From the NCBI GenBank assembly GCA_005502805.1, contig SCMY01000004.1, positions 310,001 to 374,000 of the forward strand: a stretch of DNA of 64,000 nucleotides, in the 5' to 3' direction. Shown piece after piece: positions 25,810 through 35,568 of the stretch. Origin of the DNA: Rhizobiales bacterium 2SD (GTDB lineage Bacteria > Pseudomonadota > Alphaproteobacteria > Rhizobiales > Beijerinckiaceae). The notes beneath the pieces are model-generated. The model did not search any database. It was not told the DNA's origin and saw only the letters and a list, made by a program, of their open reading frames with translations. How positions within the stretch are numbered: the stretch's first letter is position 1; the number at the start of each line of letters is the position of its first letter. The translations under genes were made by a program, and so were the position numbers.

Positions 25810-26646
25810 TCACAGGCCGAGCGTCGGCGGCCGCGCCGAGCGGCGGCGAACATAGAGCGGCGAGAAGGCGCCGTCCTGGCGCAGGTCGAGCACGCCCTCG
25901 CGCACCATCTCGAGCATGGCCGAGAGCGAAGAAGCCCTGACCGTCGCGCTCATCGTCTCCAGCGGCATCCCGTGACTGCGCATGTAGCGGGTGAGATACC
26001 CGTCGATCGCGGTCCATTCGCCGGCCTCGCCAACCAGCCGCGCCAGCGCCTCGCGCGCGTCGACCAGCGACAGCACCTGGCGCTGGCCGACGCTCATCGG
26101 CTGGCGGATGCGCTTCTGGCGCTGCTGCGCATAGGCGGCCAGCAGGTCGTAGAGCTCAGCCTCCCAGACGGGCCGTCCCTCGAAGGCGATCACCTCCGGC
26201 TCGCCGCGGGCGAAGACGTCGCGGCCGAGCCGCTCGCGGGTGGCGAGCCTTTGCGCGGCCGCGCGGATCGTCTCCAGCCGCTTCAGGCGCAGCGCCAGGG
26301 CTGTCGCGAGGTCGGCTGCGCTCGGCTCTTCGCCCTTGGGCGGCTCCGGCAGCAGCATCCGCGATTTGAGATAGGCCAGCCAGGCCGCCATCACGAGGTA
26401 GTCGGCTGCGAGCTCCAGCCGCAGCGCCCGCGCCGTCTCGATGAAGGAGAGGTATTGCTCGGCCAGCGCCAGGATCGAGATGCGGGCGAGATCGACCTTC
26501 TGGCGGCGAGCGAGATCGAGCAGCAGGTCGAGCGGCCCTTCATAGCCGTCGACGTCGATCACGAGCGAGGGTTCGCCGGTCGCGCGCTCCGGCGTGCCGT
26601 CCTCCTGGAATGGCAGCTCAGCGGCCATCGATGGCCAGTTCCCCAT
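25810..26646 (-). CDS. scpA: Segregation and condensation protein A (ScpA)
   Basis: 278 residues. The kleisin N-terminus is typical (VDVDGYEGPLDLLLDLARRQKVDLARISI), followed by AADYLVMAAWLAYLKSRMLLP and a C-terminal winged helix (FSPLYV end). ScpA bridges the SMC heads and recruits ScpB. ATGs at 26646 and 26628 are both possible; the first has an AGGA just upstream. It lies 50 bp downstream of nagZ and 7 bp upstream of scpB. Confidence 0.95.
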   Translation of the reverse strand: MGNWPSMAAELPFQEDGTPERATGEPSLVIDVDGYEGPLDLLLDLARRQKVDLARISILALAEQYLSFIETARALRLELAADYLVMAAWLAYLKSRMLLPEPPKGEEPSAADLATALALRLKRLETIRAAAQRLATRERLGRDVFARGEPEVIAFEGRPVWEAELYDLLAAYAQQRQKRIRQPMSVGQRQVLSLVDAREALARLVGEAGEWTAIDGYLTRYMRSHGMPLETMSATVRASSLSAMLEMVREGVLDLRQDGAFSPLYVRRRSARPPTLGL

Positions 26647-26696
26647 GTCCTGCCCCGCCCGTCCGGCGAGGCCGCAACCCCGGGGAGAGAATCAGC

Positions 26697-27710
26697 CTAA
26701 CCGCCGCTCAAAGCAAGGGCGCTGGCAAGCTGCGCACGGGCGCTGTCCACATCGAGTGGCTCGGGCTCGTGCCGGATGCGCGCCAGCGCCATCGCGGCGC
26801 GGCGGGCACGCTGGCCGCTCATCTCCGGAACGGCGCCGGCGACCGCGACCATCTCGTCCATGATGCCGTGGCAATGCAGCACCACGTCGACGCCAGCCCG
26901 GATCGCCGCCTTGGCCTTCTCCTCGAAGGTGCCCGACAGCGCTTTCATCGAGATGTCGTCGGTCATGATCAAACCGTCATAGCCGAGCTCGCCACGCATG
27001 ATCTCACGGACGATCTTTCGCGAGATCGTCGCCGGCCGGCGTTTGTCGAGCGCAGTGAAGACGACATGCGCCGTCATCGCCAGCGGCATGTCGGCGAGAT
27101 GCCGGAACGGTCGGAAGTCATGGGCGCGCAGCTCGTCGAGGCTGGCCTCGACCACCGGCAGATCGTGATGGCTGTCGGCCTTGGCCCGGCCATGGCCAGG
27201 CATGTGCTTGACCACCGGCAGCACACCGCCTGCCATCAGCCCCTCGGCCGCGGCCCGGCCGAGCGTCGCCACCATGGCGGGATCGCGGGCATAGGCCCGG
27301 TTGCCGATCACGTCATGGCTGCCGGCGACGGGCACGTCGAGCACCGGCAGGCAGTCGACATCGATGCCGACGCTTTTCAGGTCATGCGCCATCAGGCGCG
27401 CCGAGAGCCGGACGATCTCGCGTTGCTGCACGGGGTCGTTGATGGCGAGGAAGGCGAGCGCCGGCGGATAGGGCGGCCAGTGCGGCGGCCCCATGCGTTG
27501 GACCCGCCCACCTTCCTGGTCGATCAGGATCGGCGCCTGCCAGCCGACGCAATCGCGCATCTGCGCCGTCAGCGCAGCCACTTGCGCTGGGTCCTGCGTA
27601 TTCCGCTTGAAGAGAATGAAGCCCCAGGGCCGGGCGTCGCGGAAGAAGGCCCGCTCATCCGGGGTGAGGCTCGTGCCGAGGCAGCCGGCGATGAAGGCGC
27701 GCGAGGTCAT
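26697..27710 (-). CDS. nagZ: Beta-N-acetylhexosaminidase NagZ (glycoside hydrolase family 3)
   Basis: 337 residues, the usual NagZ length, a single TIM barrel. The signature loop KHMPGHGRAKADSHHDLP contains the Asp-His dyad that serves as acid/base, and the nucleophile Asp is in GLIMTDDISMKAL. LIDQEGGRVQRM is the sugar-binding segment. NagZ removes GlcNAc from 1,6-anhydro-muropeptides in cytoplasmic peptidoglycan recycling and influences AmpC induction in some bacteria. Position before scpA is conserved in alphaproteobacteria; the SPOR-domain gene that usually precedes it is here displaced by two inserted genes. Confidence 0.95.
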   Translation of the reverse strand: MTSRAFIAGCLGTSLTPDERAFFRDARPWGFILFKRNTQDPAQVAALTAQMRDCVGWQAPILIDQEGGRVQRMGPPHWPPYPPALAFLAINDPVQQREIVRLSARLMAHDLKSVGIDVDCLPVLDVPVAGSHDVIGNRAYARDPAMVATLGRAAAEGLMAGGVLPVVKHMPGHGRAKADSHHDLPVVEASLDELRAHDFRPFRHLADMPLAMTAHVVFTALDKRRPATISRKIVREIMRGELGYDGLIMTDDISMKALSGTFEEKAKAAIRAGVDVVLHCHGIMDEMVAVAGAVPEMSGQRARRAAMALARIRHEPEPLDVDSARAQLASALALSGG

Positions 27711-27787
27711 GGCGCCGTTATCGCCGATTCGCTGGCCATGGGCATTGCGTCATTGCGGGGGGGTGGGCGCGAACAACCCGGCCGCGC

Positions 27788-27895
27788 CGTCATTCTCGGG
27801 CGAAGCGAAGCGCAGACCCGAGAATCTCCGGACAAGAAGGCTCTGGCCGGAGCCTTCTCCGGCCAGAGATACTCAGGTCAAGCCCGAGTATGACG
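27788..27895. repeat. CGTCAT-type palindromic intergenic repeat, copy A
   Basis: Begins CGTCATTCTCGGGCGAAGCG and ends CCCGAGTATGACG, so the outer ends are inverted repeats; a strong internal stem CTCTGGCCGGAG/CTCCGGCCAGAG lies in the middle. Copy C (49846-49952) is its reverse complement with substitutions. It sits between the starts of nagZ and the end of the TRAP binding-protein gene, 5 bp from that gene's stop. Confidence 0.85.
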
Positions 27896-27899
27896 GCAT

Positions 27900-28991
27900 C
27901 TACCGCAGCGACTGCGACGCCTGCGCGTTGAAGGCGTCGAACGGCAGCTCGGCGACGCGGAACCAGAGCTGCTCCTTCTTCCAGTACGGCAGGAAGGAAT
28001 CCCACAGCGTCTTGAAGTTCGGGTTCTTCGCCGCCTGGTCGGCATAGAGCGCGAAGGCCTCCTTGAAGGCGGCCTGCATCACGTCCTGCGGGAAGGCGCG
28101 CAGCTCCGCACCGGAAGCGATCAGGCGCAGCAACGCGTCCGGATTGCCGTGGTCGTATTTCGCCATGCAGAGCGCGTTCGCCTCGGCGCAGGCCGCCTCG
28201 ACGACGGCTCGGTAATGCGCTGGCAGCCCGTTCCACTTCTCCTGGTTGGCGATGAAGCTGACATTGGCGCAGCCCTCCCAGAAGCCGGGATAATAGTAGT
28301 ACTTCGCCACCTTCACGAAGCCGAGCTTCTCGTCGTCATAGGGGCCGGAGAACTCGGCCGCGTCGATCGTGCCGCGCTCCAGCGCCGGGTAGATGTCGCC
28401 GCCGCCGAGCGTCTGCGGGACGACACCGAGCTTGGCCATGATCTGGCCGCCAAGGCCGGCGATGCGGAACTTCAGACCCTGCAGGTCCGCGGCGCTCTTG
28501 ATCTCCTTGCGGAACCAGCCGCCCATCTGCGCGCCGGTGTTGCCGGACGGAATCGTGTGCACGCCGAACTTCTTCATCAGGTCGCGGCAGAGCTCGAGCC
28601 CGCCCCCCTGGTAGAGCCAGGCGTTCTGTTGGCGGGTGTTGAGCCCGAAGGGCAGCGAGGTCTCGAAGGCGAAGGCGGTGTCCTTGCCGATATAGAAGCT
28701 CGCCAGCGTGTGGCTGCACTCGACCGTGCCGTTCTGGACGGCGTCGAGCGCCTGCAGCGCCGGGACGATCTCGCCGGCGGCGAAGGTCTGGATCTGGAAG
28801 TTCCCGTCGGTCGCCTCGGCGACGCGCTTGGCGACTTGCGTCGAGATGCCGAACAACGTGTCGAGGCTCTTCGGATAGCTCGAGGTCAGACGCCAGTTGA
28901 TCTTCGGATTGGTCTGCGCGATCGCCGGCGCGGCGATGGTCGCGGCGGCGGCCCCGGCGGCGGTCGTCTTGATCAGCTTGCGGCGGTCCAT
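27900..28991 (-). CDS. TRAP transporter substrate-binding protein (DctP family), stand-alone
   Basis: 363 residues from the ATG at 28991. A twin-arginine-like signal (MDRRKLIKTTAAGAAAATIA) precedes a DctP-type binding protein: WRLTSSYPKSLDTLFGIS, the ligand-carboxylate arginine in LQGLKFRIAGLGG, then VPQTLGGGDIYPALERGTIDAAEFSGPYDDE, which is typical of the alpha-keto-acid/mannitol-type TRAP receptors with KYYYYPGFWEG. No DctQ or DctM membrane genes are present, so it must use distant partners. It interrupts the conserved SPOR-nagZ linkage together with the arginase-family gene. Confidence 0.9.
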   Translation of the reverse strand: MDRRKLIKTTAAGAAAATIAAPAIAQTNPKINWRLTSSYPKSLDTLFGISTQVAKRVAEATDGNFQIQTFAAGEIVPALQALDAVQNGTVECSHTLASFYIGKDTAFAFETSLPFGLNTRQQNAWLYQGGGLELCRDLMKKFGVHTIPSGNTGAQMGGWFRKEIKSAADLQGLKFRIAGLGGQIMAKLGVVPQTLGGGDIYPALERGTIDAAEFSGPYDDEKLGFVKVAKYYYYPGFWEGCANVSFIANQEKWNGLPAHYRAVVEAACAEANALCMAKYDHGNPDALLRLIASGAELRAFPQDVMQAAFKEAFALYADQAAKNPNFKTLWDSFLPYWKKEQLWFRVAELPFDAFNAQASQSLR

Positions 28992-29124
28992 GGCGTTCCT
29001 CTCATCTGGCGAGTGCCCGGCGCCTTGCGGGCGCGGCTCGTCTGGGTCGCGCGACGCTACCTCGCCTGCCGCAGCGGCAAAACGGCGCCGCTGGAGGAGC
29101 GGCATGCGCCGGGGACAGGACGCT

Positions 29125-30063
29125 TCAGCGCGCGGCGCCGCGGGCCAGCAGCCCGGCCCCCAGCATGGCGAGGCGGCAGACCGTGCGCGTGCCAAGACCG
29201 TCGATGTCGGCTTCCGGCACGAATTCGACGATGTTGAAGCCGATGATCGGCGCCCGCTCCGCCACACCGTTCAGCAACGTGACGACATCGCCATAGGTGA
29301 GCCCGCCGGGCGTGCGACCGAGGACCCCGGGCACGACTGTGGGATCGAAACCGTCGACATCGAAGCAGACCACCACCGGCCGGCCGGGCGGCACCGCCTC
29401 GATCGCCGGTGCCATCCCCCTCGCCCGCAGGATACTCATGTCGATCAATTGCGCTCCGGCGGCCCTTGCCTCCGCCACGTCCGAAGGTCGGGCGCTGCCG
29501 GTGCCGCGCGCGCCGACCTGCACGATCGCCTTGACGCCATCCAGCTCCGAAGCGCGTCGCATCGTGCTCGACAGGCCGAAACGCTCGCCCTCGACCTCCT
29601 CGCGCCAGTCGATATGGGCATCGACCTGCAGGATGGTGATCTCGCCTCGTTCGGCGAAGGCGGCGAGCGCCGGAATCTGGACGCTGTCATCGCCGCCTAG
29701 CAGCAAGGGCGCAGCGCCACGCCCCAGTAGCGTCCGGTAGGCGGTCGTGATTCGCGCACGATTGCCGGGCAGATCGGCTGGGTCGAAGGCGATGTCACCG
29801 CAATCGACCAGCCGCCCTCCATCAGGCAGCAGCGGCCCGCCGAGATCGAAATCGTAATGCGTGAGCTTGGCGACCTGAGCCGCACTGGCGCTGCGAATGG
29901 CGGCTGGCGCCGATCCGCTATGAGCGCGCCCCGACCGATAGGGCGTCGCAGCCGGAACGCCGATGATCGCGACCGCACCGGGCGGCACAGCCTCCAGCGC
30001 TGAACTCTCGCACTCGAGGAAGCGCGGATCGGCAGCACGACCGGGAACTGGGTGGGGAGACAT
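29125..30063 (-). CDS. Arginase/agmatinase family ureohydrolase with GGDDS variant
   Basis: 312 residues from the ATG at 30063. The fold and metal motifs of ureohydrolases are present: VDCGD, QVDAHIDW (Asp148, His150, Asp152) and CFDVDGFDPT. The first metal motif reads GGDDS (123-127) where classical arginases and agmatinases have GGDHS, so one manganese ligand is Asp126 instead of His. It would hydrolyse a guanidino compound to urea plus amine, though the exact substrate is open. Adjacent to a TRAP binding protein on the same strand, suggesting uptake and breakdown of one compound (inference). Confidence 0.85.
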   Translation of the reverse strand: MSPHPVPGRAADPRFLECESSALEAVPPGAVAIIGVPAATPYRSGRAHSGSAPAAIRSASAAQVAKLTHYDFDLGGPLLPDGGRLVDCGDIAFDPADLPGNRARITTAYRTLLGRGAAPLLLGGDDSVQIPALAAFAERGEITILQVDAHIDWREEVEGERFGLSSTMRRASELDGVKAIVQVGARGTGSARPSDVAEARAAGAQLIDMSILRARGMAPAIEAVPPGRPVVVCFDVDGFDPTVVPGVLGRTPGGLTYGDVVTLLNGVAERAPIIGFNIVEFVPEADIDGLGTRTVCRLAMLGAGLLARGAAR

Positions 30064-30197
30064 TGATAGGCCTGTATCACTTGGGGCTCGACTAGCCTGC
30101 CCCGCCAGCGAAGCGCCGCGCAAGCAAAAGCCGGCCGCGAGGATCGCGGCCGGCTCGGGTTCTATCGGCGGCGGATGTCGGCTTCGCCCGCGCCTGA

Positions 30198-31829
30198 TCA
30201 GTTCTTGGCGATGAAGCACTGCCCGCCGGCAGCCTGCAGCGCCGAGCACATCGAGCTCGCATCCTCGCGGGAGTACGGGCCGACGCGCAGGCGGTAGACC
30301 GTCTTGCCGCCGGCAAGTTCGGTCTTGCGCACGATCGGGCTCTGGCCACTGAGCTGGCCGGGATATTTCCGCTGCAGCGCCGCGAAGGTGGCGCGGGCCT
30401 CGGCCTCGCTGCCCGGCGCGCCGAGCTGCACGGCGAAGCCGCCATTCGGGTCGGCCCGCGGCGCCGTCGCCGCCGGCGGCTCGGCCTGCTGCGGCGCGAG
30501 CGCCGCGGTGCGGGTGGCGGCAGGCGGGGTCTGCGAAGCCGGCGGCGTGGCCGGAGCCGCGGCGCGCTCCTGCGTCTTGGGCGCTGCAGCCGGGGTCGCG
30601 CTCGGCTGCGACGGGCGGGCAGCAGCCTGCGCCTGGGTCGCCGACGGCGGGGTGGCCGGCCGGCTCGCCGGGGCGGAGCCCGTCACGATGCCCTGCCCTG
30701 CTCCATTCGCGGCAACTTCGTTGCTCGCGGCCGGCGTGCCATCGGGACGGATCGCGACGGTGCGCACCTTGCGCGGCTCGCCGAGGCCAGGCACGGCCGG
30801 AATCGGCACCAGGCCCGGCTCGGCCGGAACGAGAGCCGCTGCAGCGGTATCGGTCGGCGTGATGCTACCATTGGACGGCTGCGTCGGGCGCGGAGCCATG
30901 GAGCGCGCCGCCTGCTGCACATCGACCGGCTGCTCCTCACGGCTGACAACCTTGGTCTTGTCGGCCGAAGCATCACCGCTGCGCTCGTAGATCTGCTTGT
31001 TCTGGTTCGGGATCTCGGCACCGCCGGGATTCACCGGAGCAACTTTGGCGGGGCCGGTATCGGCGGCGATCACCGGCGGCTGGCCGTTGACGCCGGCCGG
31101 CTTGCCGTTGCGGAAAACCATGGCGGCGCCGACGCCGCCGATCGCCACCACGACCAACGCCGCAGCGGTCAGCATGCCTTTGCGCGAACGCGAGCGCCGG
31201 AAATCACGGGGCTCGTCATCGAAAGCCTGCTGCTGCGCCTCATAGTCGGGCTCAGCCTGATCGTAGGCCGGCGCGGGCTGCGACTGGTAGGCGTGCACCT
31301 GCCCGGCCGCCTCGTCGAGATCGCGCGGCTGCTCCGGGACATAGGCATGCGGCCCCTCCGTCTGCATCGCATAAGGCTGCGCATGCGACGGGGCCGGGCG
31401 CGGCTCCGGCTCGTCATAGTCCTGCACGGGCGCCACCGGCGCCTTCGCGACCGGCTGCGGCGGCGTGGTCCGCACCGGCTCAGTCCGGCGCAGCAGCGCC
31501 TCGAACTCGTCCAGCGCACCGCGGACGTCGGCGGCCGGAGGTGGGGCTGGCTGCGCCGGCGGCGTTGTCACCAGCGTCGGCTGGAAGCTCGGCTCGGTCC
31601 GGTTGGACGCCCACGAGACGGGCTGCGCCGCCGGAGCGGCAGGACGCGCCTGCTCGGCCGGGCGCCCGGCGAAGAGCTCCTTCAGCGGGTCGTCCTGACC
31701 GACGAGACGGGTCAGCTCCATCAACGGATCGGAGGCCGCGCCCGGCTTCTGCGGCTGGGCCGCTCCGCGCAGCTGACGCTCCAGATCGTCGAGATCGAGG
31801 GCGAAACGGTTCCTGGCTGGCTCGCTCAT
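30198..31829 (-). CDS. SPOR domain-containing envelope protein
   Basis: 543 residues from the ATG at 31829. A cytoplasmic N-terminal part (about 1-215, Pro/Ala/Gln-rich, starting MSEPARNRFALDLDDLERQL) leads to one transmembrane helix (MLTAAALVVVAIGGVGAAMVF region, about 220-240), a long low-complexity periplasmic stretch rich in Ala, Pro, Thr and Gln, and a C-terminal SPOR domain (about 470-543: GFAVQLGAPGSEAEARATFA ... YRLRVGPYSREDASSMC). SPOR domains bind denuded septal peptidoglycan, placing it at the division site. In related genomes this gene lies between argS and nagZ, which fits its neighbours. Confidence 0.9.
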   Translation of the reverse strand: MSEPARNRFALDLDDLERQLRGAAQPQKPGAASDPLMELTRLVGQDDPLKELFAGRPAEQARPAAPAAQPVSWASNRTEPSFQPTLVTTPPAQPAPPPAADVRGALDEFEALLRRTEPVRTTPPQPVAKAPVAPVQDYDEPEPRPAPSHAQPYAMQTEGPHAYVPEQPRDLDEAAGQVHAYQSQPAPAYDQAEPDYEAQQQAFDDEPRDFRRSRSRKGMLTAAALVVVAIGGVGAAMVFRNGKPAGVNGQPPVIAADTGPAKVAPVNPGGAEIPNQNKQIYERSGDASADKTKVVSREEQPVDVQQAARSMAPRPTQPSNGSITPTDTAAAALVPAEPGLVPIPAVPGLGEPRKVRTVAIRPDGTPAASNEVAANGAGQGIVTGSAPASRPATPPSATQAQAAARPSQPSATPAAAPKTQERAAAPATPPASQTPPAATRTAALAPQQAEPPAATAPRADPNGGFAVQLGAPGSEAEARATFAALQRKYPGQLSGQSPIVRKTELAGGKTVYRLRVGPYSREDASSMCSALQAAGGQCFIAKN

Positions 31830-32017
31830 GACTTGATCCACTCCAGCGCGTGCCGTCATCCATCAAAGGACGTCGCCACCACGCGGTCAATCTGACGAAA
31901 GCTCTAGCCGACCCACCTTCCGGCATGCCGGCCAACGCCGCCTTCGTATCGGACCCGGTGGGCGCTGGCCGGATCGTCCTGATCCGCAAAGCACCCGATG
32001 CGCCGGGATGGATCCCG

Positions 32018-33784
32018 TCAGCGCATCTCCTCCGGCGCCGTCACCCCAACGACCGCCAGACCGGAAGCAAGGACGCTGCGCACCGCATGCACGAACGCCA
32101 ATCTTGCCGAGGTCGACTTTCGATCAGTTTGATTAACGAACCGTAATTGCGGCGAGTCTTTGCCCTTGTTCCATAGCGAGTGAAAGGCGCTGGCCAGATC
32201 GTGCACGAAGAAGGCGACACGATGGGGCTCATGTGACGAAGCCGCGGCGTCGATCATCCTCGGATAGGCCGCGATCATCTTGACGATGCCGATCTCCGAC
32301 TCATCGGTCAGCAGGTTGAGATCGGCCTGCGCCAGCGCCTGCGGCGTGAGGTCGAGATCCGGGAAAGCCTCGGCTGCCTGGCGGAAGATCGAGGCGCAGC
32401 GCGCATGCGCGTACTGGACGTAGAAGACCGGATTGTCCTTCGACTGCTCGACAACCTTGGCGAGATCGAAGTCGAGCGTCGCATCGTTCTTGCGGAAGAT
32501 CATCATGAAGCGCACCGCGTCGCGGCCGACCTCGTCGATGACCTCGCGCAGCGTGACGAAGTCGCCGGAGCGCTTCGACATCCGGACCTGCTCGCCATTG
32601 CGCAGCAGCCTGACCAGCTGGCAGAGCTTGACGTCGAGTGCGCCCTCGCCGTTGGTCACCGCCTTCACCGCCGCCTGCATGCGCTTGACGTAGCCGCCAT
32701 GGTCGGCGCCCCAGACGTCGATCATCTCGGCGAAGCCGCGGGTGAACTTCGAGCGGTGATAGGCGATGTCGTTGGCGAAATAGGTGTAGCTGCCATCCGA
32801 TTTCAGCAGCGGCCGGTCGACATCGTCGCCGAACTTGGTGGCGCGGAACAGGGTCTGCTCGCGGTCCTCCCAGTCATCGTCCTTCTGGCCCTTGGGCGGC
32901 GGCAACCGGCCTTCATAGACCAGGTCGCGGGCGCGCAGGTCCTCGATCGTCTGATGGACTGCGTTGGAGTTGCCCTCCCGGCCTTGCAGCGAGCGCTCCG
33001 AGAAGAACAGGTCATGGACGACTCCAAGCGCAGCGAGATCGTCGCGGATCATCGCCATCATGCCGTCGATCGCCGCCTGACGCACCAGCGGCAGCCAGTC
33101 CCATTCCGCCTTGTCGCGCAGCGCCGGGCCATATTGCTCGGCGAGCGCCTGCCCGACCGAGATCAGGTAATCGCCGGGATAGAGCCCTTCCGGAATTGCG
33201 CCGATATCCTCGCCCAGCGCCTCGCGATAGCGCAGGAAGGCGGAGCGGGCGAGCACGTCGACCTGCGCGCCGGCATCGTTGATGTAGTATTCGCGGGTGA
33301 CGTCATGGCCGGCGAAGGCGAGCAGGCTCGCCAGCGCATCGCCGAACACCGCGCCGCGGCCATGGCCGACATGCATCGGCCCGGTCGGATTGGCCGAGAC
33401 ATACTCGACATTGATCCTCGGGGCGCCCTTGGCGGCGCCGCGGCCATGCTCCGTGCCAGCCAGCACCGCCGACTTCAGAACCTCAGTGAAAACAGCAGGT
33501 TGCAGCGTCAGGTTGATGAAGCCGGGGCCGGCGATCTCGGCCTTGAGCACGTCGCCGTCCTTGGCCAGTTCGGCAACGACCAGCTCGGCGAGCGCGCGCG
33601 GCGCCATGCCGGCCTCCTTGGCCAGCACCATGGCGGCGTTGATGGCGAGATCGCCATGAGCCGGATCCTTGGTCGGCTCGACCACGACGCGCGCCAACGA
33701 CAGCCCGGCGGGAATGCGGCCAGCTTCCGCCAATCCGGTCAGGATGGTGGCGAGGCGTGCGGAGAAAGTCTCGAAAATGTTCAT
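32018..33784 (-). CDS. argS: Arginine--tRNA ligase
   Basis: 588 residues, the normal ArgRS length. It has the N-terminal Add1 domain, the class I HIGH-like motif [15 protein letters not shown] (about 131-145), [10 protein letters not shown], and the KMSK-like loop [17 protein letters not shown], then the alpha-helical anticodon-binding domain with [12 protein letters not shown]. It charges tRNA-Arg. It follows dgt by 35 bp on the same strand and precedes the SPOR gene by 188 bp, part of the conserved block. The upstream gap 31830-32017 shows no extra gene. Confidence 0.97.
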   Translation of the reverse strand: MNIFETFSARLATILTGLAEAGRIPAGLSLARVVVEPTKDPAHGDLAINAAMVLAKEAGMAPRALAELVVAELAKDGDVLKAEIAGPGFINLTLQPAVFTEVLKSAVLAGTEHGRGAAKGAPRINVEYVSANPTGPMHVGHGRGAVFGDALASLLAFAGHDVTREYYINDAGAQVDVLARSAFLRYREALGEDIGAIPEGLYPGDYLISVGQALAEQYGPALRDKAEWDWLPLVRQAAIDGMMAMIRDDLAALGVVHDLFFSERSLQGREGNSNAVHQTIEDLRARDLVYEGRLPPPKGQKDDDWEDREQTLFRATKFGDDVDRPLLKSDGSYTYFANDIAYHRSKFTRGFAEMIDVWGADHGGYVKRMQAAVKAVTNGEGALDVKLCQLVRLLRNGEQVRMSKRSGDFVTLREVIDEVGRDAVRFMMIFRKNDATLDFDLAKVVEQSKDNPVFYVQYAHARCASIFRQAAEAFPDLDLTPQALAQADLNLLTDESEIGIVKMIAAYPRMIDAAASSHEPHRVAFFVHDLASAFHSLWNKGKDSPQLRFVNQTDRKSTSARLAFVHAVRSVLASGLAVVGVTAPEEMR

Positions 33785-33819
33785 GGCGACCAGAGATGCA
33801 TAAGGAAAGCGGCCCGGCC

Positions 33820-35076
33820 CTATCGCAGCGAGGGGGTGGCGTCAAACAGGCGCCGGTGCTCGTCGAGCGCGTAGGAATCGGTCATGCCGGCGATGTAGTC
33901 GGAAACCCGGCGCGCCAGACGCGCCTCGTCGAGTTCCTCGCATCCAGCCGCCCATTCCGCTGGCATGGCCTGCGGCTGCGCGCTGAAACGCACGAACAGG
34001 TCGCGGACGATGTCGGCCGCCTCCTTGCGGATCACGCCGATGCGCGGATGCCGGTACATGTTCGGATAGAGGAAGCCCTTGATCGCCTTGTCGGCCGCGA
34101 CGATTGCAGGCGAGAAGGCGGCGACCGGCGCCCCGGCCCGCCTGATCGCGTCGGCATCGGCAGGAGCCAGCGCCGCGATCCGCGCTTCGGACTCACGGAT
34201 CACGTCTTCGACGAAGCGGGTGATCACCCGGCGCACCATTTCGTTGATCGCGCGCGGGCGCTCCAGTCCGGGATGCAGGGCGTCGATCTCGTCGAGCAGC
34301 TCCGCGAGGAAAGGCACCGCGCGCAGTTCGGCAAGGTCGAACAACCCGGCCCGCAGGCCGTCGTCGATGTCATGGGCGTTGTAGGCGATGTCGTCGGCGA
34401 GCGCCGCAACCTGCGCTTCGGCCGAGGCGTGGCTACCCAGCCAGAGGTCCTGCTTCTCCTGGTATTCGAGGATGGCGACCGGAATGCCGGTCCTGGCATA
34501 GCGCTCGGTCGGCCTGCCCTCGGCATCGAGCAGCGGGCCGTTGTGCTTGACCAGCCCTTCGAGCGTCTCCCAGGTCAGGTTGAGCCCGTCGAAGCCGGCA
34601 TAGCGCCGCTCCAGCCGGGTGACGATCCGCAGCGTCTGGGCGTTGTGATCGAAACCGCCGAAGTCGATCATGCACTCGTCGAGCGCGTCCTCGCCAGTAT
34701 GGCCGAAGGGCGTGTGACCGAGATCATGCGCCAGCGCCAGCGCCTCGGCGAGGTCCTCGTCTAGCCCGAGTGCACGCGCCAACGCTCGGGCGATCTGCGC
34801 CACCTCGATCGTATGGGTCAGGCGGGTGCGGAAATGGTCGCCCTCATGCGAGACGAAGACCTGCGTCTTATGTTTCAACCGTCGGAAGGCGGTGGAATGA
34901 ATGATGCGGTCACGATCGCGCTGGAACGGATTGCGCGTCGCCGATCCCGGCTCCTCGACCAGCCGGCCGCGACTCGTGGCAGCGCGGCAGGCGTAGGGAG
35001 CGCGCCAGCGGTCGCCAGGCTCGCGGGCCACGGCGGAAGTGGTATCGTGTGCGTGCGGCATGTCTGCTTGCTGCAT
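33820..35076 (-). CDS. dgt: Deoxyguanosinetriphosphate triphosphohydrolase-like protein
   Basis: 418 residues from the ATG at 35076 (an earlier in-frame TTG at 35109 is less likely). HD-domain dNTPase: [19 protein letters not shown], the metal His in [15 protein letters not shown], the HD pair in [17 protein letters not shown] and the later Asp in [12 protein letters not shown]. It splits dNTPs into nucleosides and triphosphate, usually activated by dNTPs. It is divergent from erpA with an 86-bp gap containing both promoters, an arrangement conserved in alphaproteobacteria. Confidence 0.95.
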   Translation of the reverse strand: MQQADMPHAHDTTSAVAREPGDRWRAPYACRAATSRGRLVEEPGSATRNPFQRDRDRIIHSTAFRRLKHKTQVFVSHEGDHFRTRLTHTIEVAQIARALARALGLDEDLAEALALAHDLGHTPFGHTGEDALDECMIDFGGFDHNAQTLRIVTRLERRYAGFDGLNLTWETLEGLVKHNGPLLDAEGRPTERYARTGIPVAILEYQEKQDLWLGSHASAEAQVAALADDIAYNAHDIDDGLRAGLFDLAELRAVPFLAELLDEIDALHPGLERPRAINEMVRRVITRFVEDVIRESEARIAALAPADADAIRRAGAPVAAFSPAIVAADKAIKGFLYPNMYRHPRIGVIRKEAADIVRDLFVRFSAQPQAMPAEWAAGCEELDEARLARRVSDYIAGMTDSYALDEHRRLFDATPSLR

Positions 35077-35162
35077 GGCAGCCCCGTCGGGAGGCGCGGC
35101 TTGAAGCAACGCCTGCAGGCCATTACCTTTGCGGGTGAGGCAGGAGCAAGGATGTTCTGCGC

Positions 35163-35513
35163 ATGACCATGGCGACCGAGGCCAATCCGCACGCGATTTC
35201 GCTGACCGACAAGGCCGCGAGCCGCATTGTCGCGGTGATGGCGAACGAAGCTCCCGGCTCGATGCTGCGCGTCAGCGTCGCCGGCGGCGGTTGCTCTGGG
35301 TTCCAGTACGTCTTCGATGTCGACCGCGAGAAATCGCCGGACGATTTCGTGATCGAGCGCGATGGCGCGACCGTGCTGATCGACGAGACCTCGCTCGAAC
35401 TGCTCGACGGCTCGACCATCGATTTCGTCGACGACCTCGTCGGCCAGTCGTTCAGGATCATCAATCCGAACGCGACCAGCTCGTGCGGCTGCGGAACCTC
35501 GTTCGCGCTCTGA
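35163..35513 (+). CDS. erpA: Iron-sulfur cluster insertion protein ErpA (A-type carrier)
   Basis: 116 residues. The three conserved cysteines of A-type carriers are present: one in [13 protein letters not shown] and two in the C-terminal [11 protein letters not shown]. ErpA delivers Fe-S clusters to apo-enzymes. ATG codons at 35163 and 35169 are both possible starts. It is transcribed divergently from dgt and converges with the ABC-F gene across a perfect hairpin at 35524-35545. Confidence 0.95.
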   Translation: MTMATEANPHAISLTDKAASRIVAVMANEAPGSMLRVSVAGGGCSGFQYVFDVDREKSPDDFVIERDGATVLIDETSLELLDGSTIDFVDDLVGQSFRIINPNATSSCGCGTSFAL

Positions 35514-35523
35514 ACCGACTCCC

Positions 35524-35545
35524 GGCGCTCCTTCACAGGAGCGCC
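35524..35545. terminator. Hairpin between convergent erpA and ABC-F genes
   Basis: GGCGCTCC (35524-35531) and GGAGCGCC (35538-35545) form a perfect 8-bp stem with a TTCACA loop, 11 bp after the erpA stop and 24 bp before the ABC-F stop. It is followed by only a short pyrimidine stretch, so it is a probable but not textbook bidirectional terminator. Confidence 0.6.
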
Positions 35546-35568
35546 TTGCCCCTGAGCGGCGGCGGCGA

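Noticed and set aside
27748-27770. G-run upstream of nagZ
   Set aside because: A short homopolymer in a GC-rich gap without further signal.
32405-33874. 489-codon plus-strand frame opposite argS
   Set aside because: argS has all class I synthetase motifs; the opposite frame is a codon-bias artefact.
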